Assembly (NCBI RefSeq): GCF_017562075.2
Contig: NC_054082.1
Span: 57,206,136-57,270,135, forward strand
DNA length: 64,000 bases
Source of the DNA: Anopheles merus
Taxonomy: Eukaryota > Arthropoda > Insecta > Diptera > Culicidae
Direction: 5' to 3'
Below, piece by piece: positions 33,899 through 45,483 of the stretch; positions within the stretch are counted from its first letter, which is position 1; every line of letters begins with the position of its first letter. A program made the translations under genes and the position numbers. A model generated the notes under the pieces. It did not search any database. It saw only the letters and a program-made list of their open reading frames with translations, and was not told where the DNA came from.

Positions 33899-34819
33899 CA
33901 GCCATCGGCAAAGTCCGGCCCACGGGCCACTATCGCAACATTAAATTAAGCCCGCAAAAGAATGGAAGAAACTATTCATTTACAAATTATTGAAGATCTT
34001 TTTGCGCAATATTTTATACTATCGTACTCTTTACAGTTTAATACTATGTATGTTAGATCCTATGTTAGATATGTATGCTAATCTATGTTAGAGTAGAGCT
34101 TTTGTATCATGTTGGTCCAGAAAAAAAATCGATGGAACACGGGTGACTGATGTTGAACCAATTTGCGAATTAGAGTGTCACATCGAAATCCTGCCGAAAT
34201 TCACCTGAAATGATCTCATTGAGTTTTGGCGACATGGTTTACCGCTGCGAAGCCAGTGGATGCGATTTCTAATTCCTGATCTATTTATTCTAGTTTCACA
34301 GGTACTATTACACTGTTTGTACGGTTGCATTGATCTCGCAGCCCACCTAACGCAGTAATGTAGCCACTTGTCCCTCTGTCTTCATTTTTAGCTTCTTTTG
34401 GAACCTCAAAAATGATCCTGGGCTTTCTTTCGATGCTTTGATTGTTGCCCAATAGTGCCAAGATGTTGGCGACCCAAATGCCAAAACGGGCTTATACGAC
34501 GACTTTGCGATGGGAGAGCATTTAACTTCGTCAACGCAATATATGCAATACAAAATTTTAGCTATAGTGAAATAGCTCCATACATTTTCCTCGCGGTAAT
34601 ATTTTTTCTACTATATATTCTCCTTAAATTTACTCAAATCAGTTGGTTGCCTTTTTATCTATTTTAGAGATATTTTCGATCGTATTTGAAAGCCAAACTG
34701 AAAATTAAAAAAACCCTGTTGTAGTAATTTAAATGTAATAAAAATGCATTTTTCTGGCCCGCGGCTCTCGATCATTAACTAAATTTGGCTCTTTACTTCG
34801 TAAAGTTTGCCGACCGCTG
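33899..34819. mobile_element. Non-autonomous hAT-like element (921 bp)
   Basis: Ends CAGCCATCGGCAAAGT and inverse AGTTTGCCGACCGCTG, both followed by GGCCCGYGG-type sequence. A perfect 8-bp duplication ATCTATAC lies at 33891-33898 and 34820-34827. The CAG..GTCGGCAAA start is a known hAT end type. No transposase frame that I recognise. Confidence 0.93.
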
Positions 34820-34827
34820 ATCTATAC

Positions 34828-35784
34828 CGTTTCAAAATGGTGGTACCGCGGTTCATTTCACATTACATTTATTCTCCGCGACCTATTGCTGACGAGCCAT
34901 TGAAAATGTGTTGCTGAGTGATAGAGGGGAGGGGATGCGTGGGAGGTAGGCATGTGTATTGCATGTTAATTTACGTGTGAAAAAAAACTTTTGTTTGCAA
35001 TTTTGTTTGGATAACTTCCAAATAAAATAACTGTACCAGTATTGGGCAGATTAGTACAGCAGTTTCACAAAAACTGCTCGTACATTTGCAATTTTTATTA
35101 TTTTTCACAACAGTGACTATAAACTATCGAACTTTTGGTCGATAAACTATCGTATTATGCTGTAAGTTTTTATTTGCCGATAGAAATGTATTTTGTTAGA
35201 TTTAAAGATTCGTGGAAATGCAAACACTGTTTTTGTTCATATTTTCGGGGGTTTGTTCAGTGCTCCTATTTTCGGCAACGCGAATACGGGTCGGAAAATT
35301 GTTTTACACACTTTCATTGTTCTACTGCTCTGGTTTTCTTAGTAATTAAACTTGCTGAACAATTGGCTGACAGCAAATCTGACAAACAATTTTTAACTCT
35401 GCATATTTTTGGTTTGATGTTTTAAAAACTATGCAAGGAAATTAAGTGAAACTTCGTATATGAATAACAAATGAACATATCTCTATTTAAAAAATATGTG
35501 TTGAGACAATTTTCAATGCGTTTTTCCATGATTTCACGTTTTTAGTTACCCTGTCTGAAACAGGTAGGGGAAGGTAGGTAAAGACGGAAACCTTAAGGAA
35601 AATGTTGATAATCTAGAGATATATGAATGCAGCGACCATGAAAATGTGCAGGCCTTATGCTTCTATCGATTTTTACATCTTTTCATGAAATAAAGAAAAG
35701 GTTTTTCTCGTGCAATTTTGAAATGTTCGGGTAAGGCGGATAATCCCATAGAATCTCTCATCTATTCCTCAACGATGTCATATA
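34828..35784. other. Spacer, nothing recognised
   Basis: About 950 bp between a hAT-like and a mariner-like element. Short frames at 35135 and elsewhere have no family resemblance. Confidence 0.6.
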
Positions 35785-36988
35785 CAGTAGGTGACCACTA
35801 ACTAGATGTGTTTTAACTGTAGTGCTTTTTAACTGGAGGTTCACTAACTGGAGTGATTCTCAGTTAACGAACACTTAAACGGTAAGGCCCGTGTCTGTGC
35901 TCCATCGCATGCGATTTTATCGCACGTGCTGTCAAACGCTTTTTCGTATAATATTGCGATTATTTGGATGATTTTAATAATATAACGATTATGAAAAATT
36001 AAGTTGAGATTGTTCCTACAAAACACCACACATTTAGTTTGACAGATAAAATCGGATGCGGCGTCCGACGAAATCAAATTTTTTTGATTCCGTCGTACGA
36101 CGAAATCGCACGTCCGACGTTATCTGTCAAATCCCATATAAAATTTTGACAGGCCTTCCGATAAAATCGCATCCGACGGAGCACAGACACGGGCCTAAAA
36201 CATGAAACATCCGGAATCTCACGAAGAGAAATTTGTCGCAAATGTGCATTTTTAAAACAAATTTAGGGTCTTTTGCCTACGTTTGCTATTAATTTATATT
36301 ATTACACGAATTACTATACTTTATATCAACATAATTGAAAAAAAAAAGTTTGGTATGTTATTCCAGCCAACGCCAATCAAAACAATCAATCCATAGAAAC
36401 GTCACTCCAGTTATCGAACATTGGGGACCTTCACGATTCTAGTTAGTTTTTTGTATGGAGTTTGACAGTTGGCGGCTGAAATCATGTAAACACTCCATAC
36501 AAAACCACAGTATGGTTTTGTCTCGCCACAAAGCTAGAATTAGATTCGAGTACCTGCTCGAAAACACGGGTTTGTTTACATTTACCCCAAGGAGCATTAA
36601 AGAGATCACATGGTGGAATCTAGAATCAATGTGTATATAGTCCAGGTGGTCTCATAGCATGTTTTTTATAACCAAATTTGAATATCACTTTTTGACAGGA
36701 TGAGTGAAAACTTTTGTTCAAACAAGCTTTCTGAAGGCATGACGAATACACAAAACACTCTTAAAATCTTCATTCAGAAACAGAAGCGATAAAAATCTGT
36801 CTTCTAAATTCATACACCTTGGGATAAGCCCACCTGTACATTATACGCACTTAGATAGCTGCTCGAAAACTGATATACAATGCAAAAAGCTGACAGGCTG
36901 AAATTTCAGCCTACGAGCTTAAAACGGAAAGGCCCCCATTGTTCGTTAACTGGAGCTTGTTTACCTCTCAGTTAGCGGTCACCTACTG
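35785..36988. mobile_element. Tc1/mariner-like element (1.2 kb), no transposase
   Basis: Ends CAGTAGGTGACCACTAACT and inverse AGTTAGCGGTCACCTACTG with TA on both sides. Carries the nested MITE 35886-36195. A fragment of the same left end lies at 59400. Confidence 0.9.
35886..36195. mobile_element. PIF/Harbinger-like MITE (310 bp), nested
   Basis: Ends GGCCCGTGTCTGTGCTCC and inverse; TAA at 35883-35885 and 36196-36198. The fragment at 59400-59530 shows the unoccupied site. Related fragments lie at 62160-62727. Confidence 0.95.
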
Positions 36989-37336
36989 TAAATGTCTCTT
37001 CTTTTTATTGATTAAATTTGTCCAAGTCGTGACTGACTGATATAAGAAGTAAAATAAATCAACATATTCATTCATCTTTCCCTACAACAAAGTGTCCGTC
37101 TTTCTCGCTTGGTGTCTGGATGTTTAACCAGAAAACAACATTTTTATTGCTTTCATTCTCGTTCTTTCGCCAGTTATTTTCCTAATAACCATGACAACTC
37201 ATTAATGTAATAAAACTTCCGAAAATATATACAATGCAAGTTACAGAACTTAAGATACGCAGTAGTGAAATTAGACCCACAAGGGTGTGCATGATTGAAA
37301 GATTGTTTTCTTCATGAATTTAAACAATATTGCATA

Positions 37337-37675
37337 CAGGAGAACGTCGAATTTCCGGGGACGGATTGCATGAATTTGACAGTTGGCGAACATTTTCTGC
37401 GATGAACCGGTTAACAAAAACATTTGTTGTACAGCATTCTAGTGTCTAGTGATACTTTTTAACTTCATTTTTGATAAAAAAAAAACAATTTTAAATCTAT
37501 TGTTATTGATTCAAAAAATATTCTACTAGTGTGATAATCGATTATTTTGATGTGAATTTCTAGTAAAACCAATGAATTTTTAAAATTTCATATGAATTTG
37601 ACATTTCTTGGACCATTTATCCGTCGAAATCAATTAACCGGCATCCGAGCTTCTCGGATTATCGACGTTCTACTG
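37337..37675. mobile_element. Tc1/mariner-like MITE (339 bp)
   Basis: Ends CAGGAGAACGTCGAATTTCC and inverse GATTATCGACGTTCTACTG, TA on both sides. Same family as 45484-46450. Confidence 0.88.
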
Positions 37676-37789
37676 TATATTACATATATTATGGTAAAAA
37701 TGTTCTCAAATGTGTTGTTCAAACTTTCAGTTAGGATGGAAATTTGCCCGTTTCAAATATTTATGAGAAGTGTTCATCTGTCCAGTATT

Positions 37790-38055
37790 TAAACAATCGT
37801 ATCGCCGTTATAGTTCTAGCGATGCATAACTTCAATGCGAAACCATACAACAGTACATAGGGAATGAGAAAGCTCTCCAAGCGTGGAAGCTCCACTGGTT
37901 GGGTATCCCACAAACAGATGGTGCCACCAGCTTTTTGCCATTCTTAGAATGCATGAGTCGTTTGCCGTCTGCTAAACGAAGTCTTTCTATATTCCGTTGA
38001 GGTAGAGAGCTTGAGCCGTTTAGAACCCGTTTAGCGGTCGTTTAGTGGATTTTTG
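37790..38055. repeat. Dispersed repeat module, inverted relative to 45819-46092
   Basis: About 265 bp recurring in reverse orientation at 45819-46092 with high similarity. Ends are GTATTTAAACAATCG and GTTTAGTGGATTT. No clear terminal repeats or target duplication; class unknown. Confidence 0.85.
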
Positions 38056-38295
38056 GGATGTGGTGTAATGGGTGATGGAGAAACATAAAATGGACCAAAA
38101 AATGTCATATCTTAATGATATATTTTAGTAAAAAAGGTAGAATTTTATTCTACACCAAACTCTCCAATACTTCTACCCCATCCCCCCCCCCCCCCTGCTC
38201 ACCCAACATCCCTCAACTGAGGCCCGCGGGAATATTTTCCACTCTAATCTAGCCCCGACCCTAAACGAGTTTGACATCATTGCTCTAGATCGTAA

Positions 38296-38458
38296 GGCCA
38301 AAAATACACGAAAAGGAATTTCGCGCCTGCGGAATTCCGCTTGCTAAAAAATGTATGGATATGACGGTTCGGGAAAGTTGCCGATGACACTTTGTATATG
38401 GGTTTGACAGCAGGCGGAATTCCGCGGCCGCGAAATTCCGGTCCGTGTATTTTCGGCC
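38296..38458. mobile_element. PIF/Harbinger-like MITE (163 bp)
   Basis: Ends GGCCAAAAATACACG and inverse CGTGTATTTTCGGCC with a second inverted motif GGAATTTCGCG inside. TAA at 38293-38295 and 38459-38461. Confidence 0.92.
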
Positions 38459-38697
38459 TAAGAGAATCAGTCCAGCGGAATAAATTGGTAGTGTGTGTGT
38501 GTAATCAACGTAAAGGCCGGGGGACATTGTTCGTACTCGCTAGTGTAATCTAGATTTTCACTACCGCATCTGGCTGCGGCAGACCGAACTTTTTTTGGTC
38601 GTCGAGCGAATGGTCGTGCCGATTCTAAAATTTAAGTTGTTTTTTCATCATTTTTTGAAGCGAAAATGGATGAAATACTTGCACAACATATTCATCT

Positions 38698-38851
38698 TAT
38701 TAACAGAGCTAAAACACCTTTACTGGTTGATGGTTGAAAGAGGAATGAACATTTTATTAACTACATTCTGTTAACACTATTTCATAGAGTACTATGATCA
38801 ATTGTACACCAGTATCTCATAGCATACTTAAATCAATTGTAAACTTCAACA
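38698..38851 (-). repeat. copia 3' LTR
   Basis: 154 bp partner of 42994-43147, preceded on the coding strand by a purine tract and flanked by CATCT at 38693-38697. Confidence 0.95.
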
Positions 38852-38858
38852 TCCCGCC

Positions 38859-41800
38859 TCAATTGATCAATCCTAGCATCGTTCGTAGTTTGCCAAATCT
38901 TGGTGCAGGAAGACCTTTCGTCATCATGTCAGCTATTTGTTCTTCAGTTGGCTGATATTGAAGTTTGATCTGTTTCTGTTGAATAAGGTCTCTGAGGAAG
39001 AAATATTGTATATCAATATGTTTCATTCTTCTATGTTTCCTTGGCTCTTCACATATAGCAATGCATGGTTGGTTATCTTCATACATAGTCACTGGTAAAG
39101 GAACAGTAACATTGAGCGTTTTCAAAAGGTTTACCACCCATACAGCTTCACAGCTAGCTTGACAAAGAGCCATCAATTCTGCCTCAGTAGTCGATAGTGC
39201 TACAGAGGTTTGTTTTCTTGTAGCCCACGAAATCGTTGCATCTTGTAGTTTCAACACGTATCCTGAAACAGATCGCCGGTCATTTGGATCATTTCCCCAA
39301 TCTGCATCAGCATATACAGAAAGTATTTCCTGATCTGTTGACTTCCGAAACACCAAACTGTAATCGACGGTAGCTTGAAGATACCTCAAAATGCGCTTCA
39401 GATGTGTCCAATGTTCTTCAGTGGCACAACACTGAAAACTAGCAAAATAACATACCGCTGCGCAGATATCTGGTCTCGATGTAACCATTAGATACATTAA
39501 GCATCCAATCAATTCCTTATACGGCTTCTTCGTGAAATATGTTGGATCTTCACACTTAAGCAGCTTTAAATGCCATGGGAATTCCAGAAGGTTTACAATC
39601 GGCCATCCCAAATCGTTGTAAGATTTTCTTCACGTATTGCTTCTGGTCGATCGTCATAACTCCAGTTGTTCTATTTCGATTGATGTTTAATCCCAAAAAA
39701 CACCGCACTTCAGCTAGGTCCTTCATTTCAAATTCTTTGGATAGCTTTTCCTTCAAACATTTTATCGCCGTTATCGAGTTTCCAACAATCAGGATGTCAT
39801 CTACATATATAACTAGATAAATGATTACCTCTCCTTTTGACCAGTAGTAAAGACACTGATCATGTCCACTTCGTTCAAAACTAATGCTAGTGATAAACGT
39901 ATGGAATCGCAAATTCCAGCTCCGAGACGCTTGTTTCAATCCATAAATGGCTTTGTTCAGTTTGCAGACCAGTCCATCTCCCGCCTCAAAGCCAGACGGT
40001 TGCCTCATATAAATTTCTTCGGTCAGGCCGCCATTCAGGAACGCAGTCTTCACATCCATTTGATGAACATGTAGATTTCGCTGATTTGCCAGGGCCAACA
40101 ATATTCTCAAGGTCGTCATCTTCGCCACAGGAGAATATGTTTCCGAATAATCAAATCCTTTCATCTGCGTAAACCCCTTCGCAACAAGTCGAGCTTTGTA
40201 CCGGTCAATTTTTCCTTCACCATCACGCTTGATAGTGAACACCCATTTATTGCCGACAGGGCGTCGACCAGCAGGTAGTTCTGTAAGGGTCCACGTTTGA
40301 TTCTTCTTCAGCGATTCCAATTCGGCCTCGATTGCTTTCTCCCAAAGTGACCAATCATCTCGCTTTTTCAATTCGTCTATATCACTTGGAATGCTGTCTA
40401 CATACTCTTCAGCACTCAACGCAAACGCTGAAATATTGTAGTCCTTGTGCCAGTCAGGAGGTACACGATTTCTAGCACTTCGACGTACACCGTTTTCTTT
40501 GCAAATACCTTCAGCAGTTTCGTCAACCAACGTACTATCCAGATCTTCATCCGAAGTAGCTTCCACATCATCGTTGTTTTCTGATAATACATCGTTGTGT
40601 TCTGATAATACATCGTTGTGTTCTGATTGTACACCGTTGTTACAGTTCACTGCCTGAACTAATTCTGGTGGTTGGACTCGTTCATAAAGTACAACTTGTT
40701 CATCTTTTTCAATTTTCATGTTATCAGATGAAACGTCTCTGTTTATGCATTCGTTGAAAACTATATCTCTTGCAACAAACACCTTCTTTCCGTTCCAAAC
40801 GCGATACCCATTTGGAGCGTAGCCAACAAAAATCGCCTTCTCGGATTTCACATCCAGCTTCTTGCGTTTTTGCTTGGGGATATGAACGAAACATTCTGAA
40901 CCAAAAATGCGAAGGTTACTTACATTTGGCTTCCTTGCATTCCAGACTTCAAAAGGTGTGCGATTTCCATCCAGGGCAACAGTCGGGCTGCGGTTGATTA
41001 GGTATACTGCCGCATATACTGCTTCACCCCACAAATTTTCCGATACGTTACTTCCAGCCAACATCGCACGTACTTTTTCGACAATGGTTCTATTCATCCG
41101 TTCACTCAATCCATTTTGCTCCGGTGTATACGGAACCGTCATCTCGAGCCTGATGCCACGTTGCCGACAGAAAGATTTCATTTTCTTGCAGTTATACTCG
41201 CCTCCATTATCACAGCGAAAACGACACATCTTGGTTTGGAAATGTGCAGTAGCCATAGCTTCGTACGTCTCCAAATAATCGACAGCTTCATCCTTCGACT
41301 TCATCAGATAAACAACTGTCTGATGACTGAAGTCGTCCGTGAAAGTGATGAAGTACCGCATACCGTCCCACGTCGAAGGTGAGATGGGACCACAGACGTC
41401 GCTATGCACTAACTCTAACGGACGTGTAGTCCGCTTTCCTTCGCGACTTACAAATGGTTCTCGAGTTTGTTTTCCAGCCAAGCATGGTTCACATATCACT
41501 GATTTCGAGCTTTCATAATTTTCGCTGCCTTCTAGATCCAATCCATCTACCATTTTCTTGTCGATTAGCTTCATCAGATTTCTATTCCCAATGTGTCCGA
41601 AACGTTGATGCCACAGCTGCAACTCCATGGAAACCTTTCCCGTTACCATAGCAGCATTTGGTGTTGCTAGGTAATGAAAGTCCATCGCGTACAGCACACC
41701 AACCTGCTTACCGGTAGCAACGACACCTTGATCAGCATCTTCAACGGTTACTTTACCTTTATGGAAAACCACCTTCTTTTCCGAATTTTCCAGCCGACGT

Positions 41801-42894
41801 AAAGACATCAAATTCAGCGTCAGCTCTGGAACAAAAAGAACGTTTTCCATGCGGATTTCAATTTTCTTACCATCAACAAACGAGTAAACGTTGATCTCTC
41901 CGCGTTGTTTAGCAACCAGGTTGACGCCTTTCTTCGCAGTTGCTATGCAGACGGGCTCATCTAGCATTTCCAGGTTTTTGAATAGTTCTTTTCGATTCAC
42001 CATATGATCTGAAGCTCCACTATCCAGATACCACCGTTGCAATTTTTCATTCAACGTCGACTCTGATCCTGTCACAAACGATACAGATGTCGTAGCAGCA
42101 TTGGCCTTCATAGGTTTTCTTTTTTTAAAATTTTCTGCATGCTCTTCACGATGTTCGTTTTTCGGACAGTCAGCTCTCTTGTGCCCGAATCCACCACAGT
42201 TGAAGCACTTCAGACGAAATTTTCCTCTGGTCTTTCCAGCAAAAGCAACTTCTTCTGAATTTTGAATGCTCGAACTTCTTCCTCTCCGTTTCGATTCGAC
42301 ATCCAAATACTTGCTTTTCACAAATTCCAGGGTCAGTTTCTCTGATACTGCTTCCATTGCTGTGTTCACAGACTCGTATGAAACCGGCATGGTCAGCATT
42401 TGGTGACACACAATGTCCTCCTCGTCCATTTTCGCACCGGTCGACTTGAGCTCTCGAATCAGTTTATCGAAACAAAGGAAGTGAGATTCCAGACTTGAAG
42501 ATTCGTCATGCTTCATCTCCAGAAGTTTTCGCTTAAGCATGAACCGATTGGTCAAGCTCTTCCGTTCGAAAACTTCATTCAGTCCATCCCAAATTTCCTT
42601 CGGACTCCTCTTGTCCTTTATGTATTCCAGGTGACTATCGGCGACAGCTCCGATCAGGACCGAACGACACTTGTTGTCCTGTTTCTTTCGGAACGCCTTC
42701 TGCTCCTCCTTCTCCTTCTTTACAGCCGCTGTATCCTCATGCACGATTTCCCAGAAGTCTTCCTCCTCCGCTTCCTTCTCGACACAGTGCGCGATTTCCA
42801 ACTGTTCCAGGAACGCCAATATCCTGAACTTCCAATTATTGAAACCCGTTCCATCGAAAGGCTTGATCTTGAGGAACTTCTCTTCGTCTCCCAT
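38859..42894 (-). pseudogene. copia gag-pol polyprotein frame, interrupted by a frameshift
   Basis: The main frame runs from 42894 to 39556 (1,112 codons) and continues in another frame from about 39590 to 38859. Domain order is that of copia: Gag with a CX2CX4HX4C knuckle (CFNCGGFGHKRADC), aspartic protease (LDSGASDH), integrase zinc region (HQRFGH...CEPC) and core (SDVCGPI, DNGGEY), reverse transcriptase (KARLVAKGF, YVDDILIVG), then RNase H (ADADWGND, ALSTTEAEL) in the second frame. Integrase before reverse transcriptase separates copia from gypsy. A one-base frame change near 39560-39580 lies between reverse transcriptase and RNase H. With identical LTRs it must be recent or an assembly error; I see no classical slippage signal. 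Confidence 0.93.
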
Positions 42895-42943
42895 CGTGAG
42901 GATTTATTCGAATGGCTTAAAGAATCTTCTAGGCTTGAATTGG

Positions 42944-42993
42944 GTTATCCTGGGTTATACTGGGTTATACTGGGTTATACTGGGCCCATAACC
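42944..42993 (-). promoter_or_regulatory. copia primer-binding site followed by 10-bp tandem repeats
   Basis: On the coding strand GGTTATGGGCCCAG (42993-42980) directly follows the 5' LTR and is complementary to the anticodon loop and stem of initiator tRNA-Met. It is followed by about four tandem copies of TATAACCCAG. These resemble the tRNA's own 3' anticodon-stem sequence, so they may have arisen from copying of the primer; that is inference. Confidence 0.85.
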
Positions 42994-43147
42994 TATTAAC
43001 AGAGCTAAAACACCTTTACTGGTTGATGGTTGAAAGAGGAATGAACATTTTATTAACTACATTCTGTTAACACTATTTCATAGAGTACTATGATCAATTG
43101 TACACCAGTATCTCATAGCATACTTAAATCAATTGTAAACTTCAACA
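42994..43147 (-). repeat. copia 5' LTR
   Basis: 154 bp, identical as read to 38698-38851; carries the transcription start of the minus-strand element. Flanked outside by CATCT. Confidence 0.95.
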
Positions 43148-43300
43148 CATCTATCAATTGAATAGCTTTTTCAGTCCAGTTTAAGTAAAAAACAAGGAAA
43201 AATAACATATTTTCGAAGCGGCTCCAAATTGTTTGGGAAAATGCTTCGATCAGCCACCGCCAGATGCGCTAGTGAAAATCGAAATTACACTACGGAGTAC

Positions 43301-44034
43301 GATCAAATCCCCTTTTTGTTTTTCTTCGCAAATTCTAATGCGTATTGTTTTATGTACTTCTCACATCTTTTGCACTGATTTAGAAACATATAAAATGATT
43401 TTCCTGGGTGTTTTGTCCAATAATTCTCACAAAATCGTGCCTCACACTTCCTTCGCAATTTGTATTTAGAAAAGTTGTTTACATCGAAGCAGCAGTGAAC
43501 AGAGCTTACTTTGACAGAAGTGTTCGCCTCACTGGTGAATGACAGTACTTTCGTGTGGGACACTTTTGTAACACCAGTGTCACGTCGGTTTGTCGGTGCT
43601 TCAACTTCGGCTATAAACTTTATATTCATAGATATTCGACTTACGCCTTGCTTTGGGACATTTTTTCGGTCCCATATACAGTCGTATCTCGGGGGACACC
43701 TGTATATACAAGCTAAGATAGCGGCAAGCTATCTCAAAGTGGGTAGAAAGGAAGTGTCGTCATACAGAACATTTGGCCATCAAGGCTTTAGAAAAAAGCA
43801 AAAAAGCAGGATCGACTGCAGTTGTCAAATGTATACGGGTATGATAAATGAATTGTTTTCGTTTAACAAATATTTGTATAGCTCTAAAAACTTGTATTTT
43901 GCATCTACACTATATAAATCGGCATTTTCAACGTGATATTGCGGCTGCTGCCTATATACAAATATCGACAGCTGTTGTCAAACTGAATCTCAAAATGGCA
44001 GCATGCCAAACGCTAAGAAGACACCTCCTCTATA
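43301..44034. other. Spacer, nothing clearly recognised
   Basis: Contains a CAGTCGTATCTCGGGGGACA stretch at about 43679 that resembles mariner-like MITE ends but has no partner I can place. Confidence 0.5.
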
Positions 44035-44641
44035 TTCCACCTTGACCGTAGCAATAGACGATGCGCAATCTCAGATTGCGCATATATTTATCTGTCAAAC
44101 GGGTCGGTTTGATATATTTATCTGTCAAAAAAAAATTATATATCTCGGACCAAGGACCGTAAAGATATCAGGTCAAGTTATAAGCCCGTTTTGACAGCTA
44201 GGTGGAAGAAGAATCGACGATGAAAACTGACAGTTAGTTTTCCGCGTTTGGCGAACGCTGCAAGTTCTCAAAGGAAAATTTCCATTTTAAATCACGGGCT
44301 GTGTTCTAATAAACTAAAATATTCACCCAAATTGATCTCCACCAAATATTGACCATGCAAAACGTAAACAATCCATCAATACATATACAAGCGGAAAACC
44401 ATCTGTCAAAATCGGAGCCCAGGGGGGGATCGCCTAAAGCGCTATAACTACACCTCATTACACATTCCACCTTGATCTCGGACATATAATCTTGAAAATT
44501 TATGCGCAATCTTGGCGCAATCTGAAATTGTATGGAAATGACGTTTATAGCTCAGGGTTGGCTACGGGAAATGACATATATTTTGATAAAACGAATATAT
44601 GCGCAATCTGAGATTGCGCATCGTGTATTAATACGGTGAAG
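44035..44641. mobile_element. Inverted-repeat element with GCGCAATCTGAGATTGCGC motif
   Basis: Ends of about 50 bp are inverted copies, each containing the self-complementary GCGCAATCTSAGATTGCGC and a CCACCTTGACCGT-like tip. A partial third tip occurs near 44458. Target duplication not resolved, so class unknown. Confidence 0.7.
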
Positions 44642-44749
44642 CTATATGTTCTCGTTGAATCAAAAAGTTGAAAGATTTCGAAGAGAACCCGTTACAGCCG
44701 TGAAAGTTTCGGTTGAAATCTTTATTCGCCTTCTAAGGCGACTAAGCCT

Positions 44750-44905
44750 GCGCTCTGGCACCAATCGAACACGACATCCGACTCGAACAAACCCATATAA
44801 TCATATGGAGGTGCACTGTCAGACACAAACAAAAAAACAAGACAAACATGTCAAATCCCATACATTTTTCATGTTCGATGTCGTGTTCGATTGGTGCTTA
44901 AGGCA
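44750..44905. mobile_element. Short element with ends like those of 46518-48043
   Basis: Arms GGCACCAATCGAACACGACA (44758) and inverse (44877-44897) match the terminal repeats of the 46518-48043 element, so it is probably a short deletion derivative. Confidence 0.7.
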
Positions 44906-45048
44906 TTAAATGCCTTCTGAATGCCTTCAAAGCCGTTTAATGCTAGTGGGAAAACTATTGAAGCTTTTTCATCCAGCTGTCAAAACTTTCCCACACATTT
45001 TGATCAAATGTTCTGGACGACTCAACCTCTGTATTATATAGACTTTGC

Positions 45049-45114
45049 TCTGTAATTTGAAAACCCCTCTTATTCGACAGTCCCATCGCTTCTCAAATAA
45101 GAGAGAGTTGACTG
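45049..45114. mobile_element. End fragment of the 2307-type MITE
   Basis: About 66 bp matching the terminal part of 15029-15802 and followed by TA. Abuts another MITE that begins at 45121. Confidence 0.85.
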
Positions 45115-45120
45115 TATATA

Positions 45121-45430
45121 CAGGCGGTCCCTGAGATACACGGTTGATAGGGACCGTATACGGTGGGACGGTCCCGTGGTACAGTCGTCAACTGAAACGA
45201 TTCAATATCATGCCCGTCATGAGTTTAATCCTAGAATGGACCGTCCCCCGCAAACTGCCACAAAAAAACGCGTTTCTCAAATTTTCGCGTAAGTCAAATC
45301 TCGTAGATTTCTGCCAAAATACAATTGATAACTCGGTAATTTTTATTTAATTTAGTACTTTTATACACTTTACCGCTCATTTGATATGATTCGTGCTGAA
45401 CATTCTGATAAGTTTGGCTTTTAAGTAGAT
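45121..45430. mobile_element. Degenerate mariner-like MITE with SINE head inserted
   Basis: Starts CAGGCGGTCCCTGAGATAC after TA, like 47382. Contains an abbreviated SINE segment near 45164-45245. The right end is not clear. Confidence 0.6.
45164..45245 (+). mobile_element. tRNA-derived SINE, head only
   Basis: GTCCCGTGGTACAGTCGTCA and ATGCCCGTCATGAG, then GGACCGTCCCC. Sits inside a degenerate mariner-like MITE. Confidence 0.8.
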
Positions 45431-45483
45431 TATATTTATTAACAGAAACCCAATTTATACTGCATTGAACAATTCTTGACGTA

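Larger units (their letters stand above)
38698..43147 (-). mobile_element. Ty1/copia LTR retrotransposon, complete, recent
   Basis: Two LTRs of 154 bp (42994-43147 as 5' LTR, 38698-38851 as 3' LTR on the minus strand) look identical base for base, and a 5-bp target duplication CATCT flanks the 4,450-bp element (38693-38697, 43148-43152). LTRs begin TGTTG on the coding strand. The primer-binding site next to the 5' LTR, GGTTATGGGCCCAG, is complementary to the anticodon region of initiator tRNA-Met, the half-tRNA primer used by copia elements. A purine tract GAGGCGGGA precedes the 3' LTR. It sits inside a Harbinger-like MITE, whose two halves resume on each side. LTR identity means a young insertion. 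Confidence 0.97.
38514..43300. mobile_element. Harbinger-like MITE split by the copia insertion
   Basis: 38514-38697 and 43153 to about 43300 match the halves of the 340-bp element at 60742-61081. Left end AGGCCGGGGGACATTGT after TAA; the right end is eroded. Confidence 0.85.

Noticed and set aside
39556..39611. Programmed frameshift between the two copia frames
   Set aside because: The position, between reverse transcriptase and RNase H, is not where copia elements use recoding, the shift would be +1, and no slippery site of known type is present; an indel is simpler.
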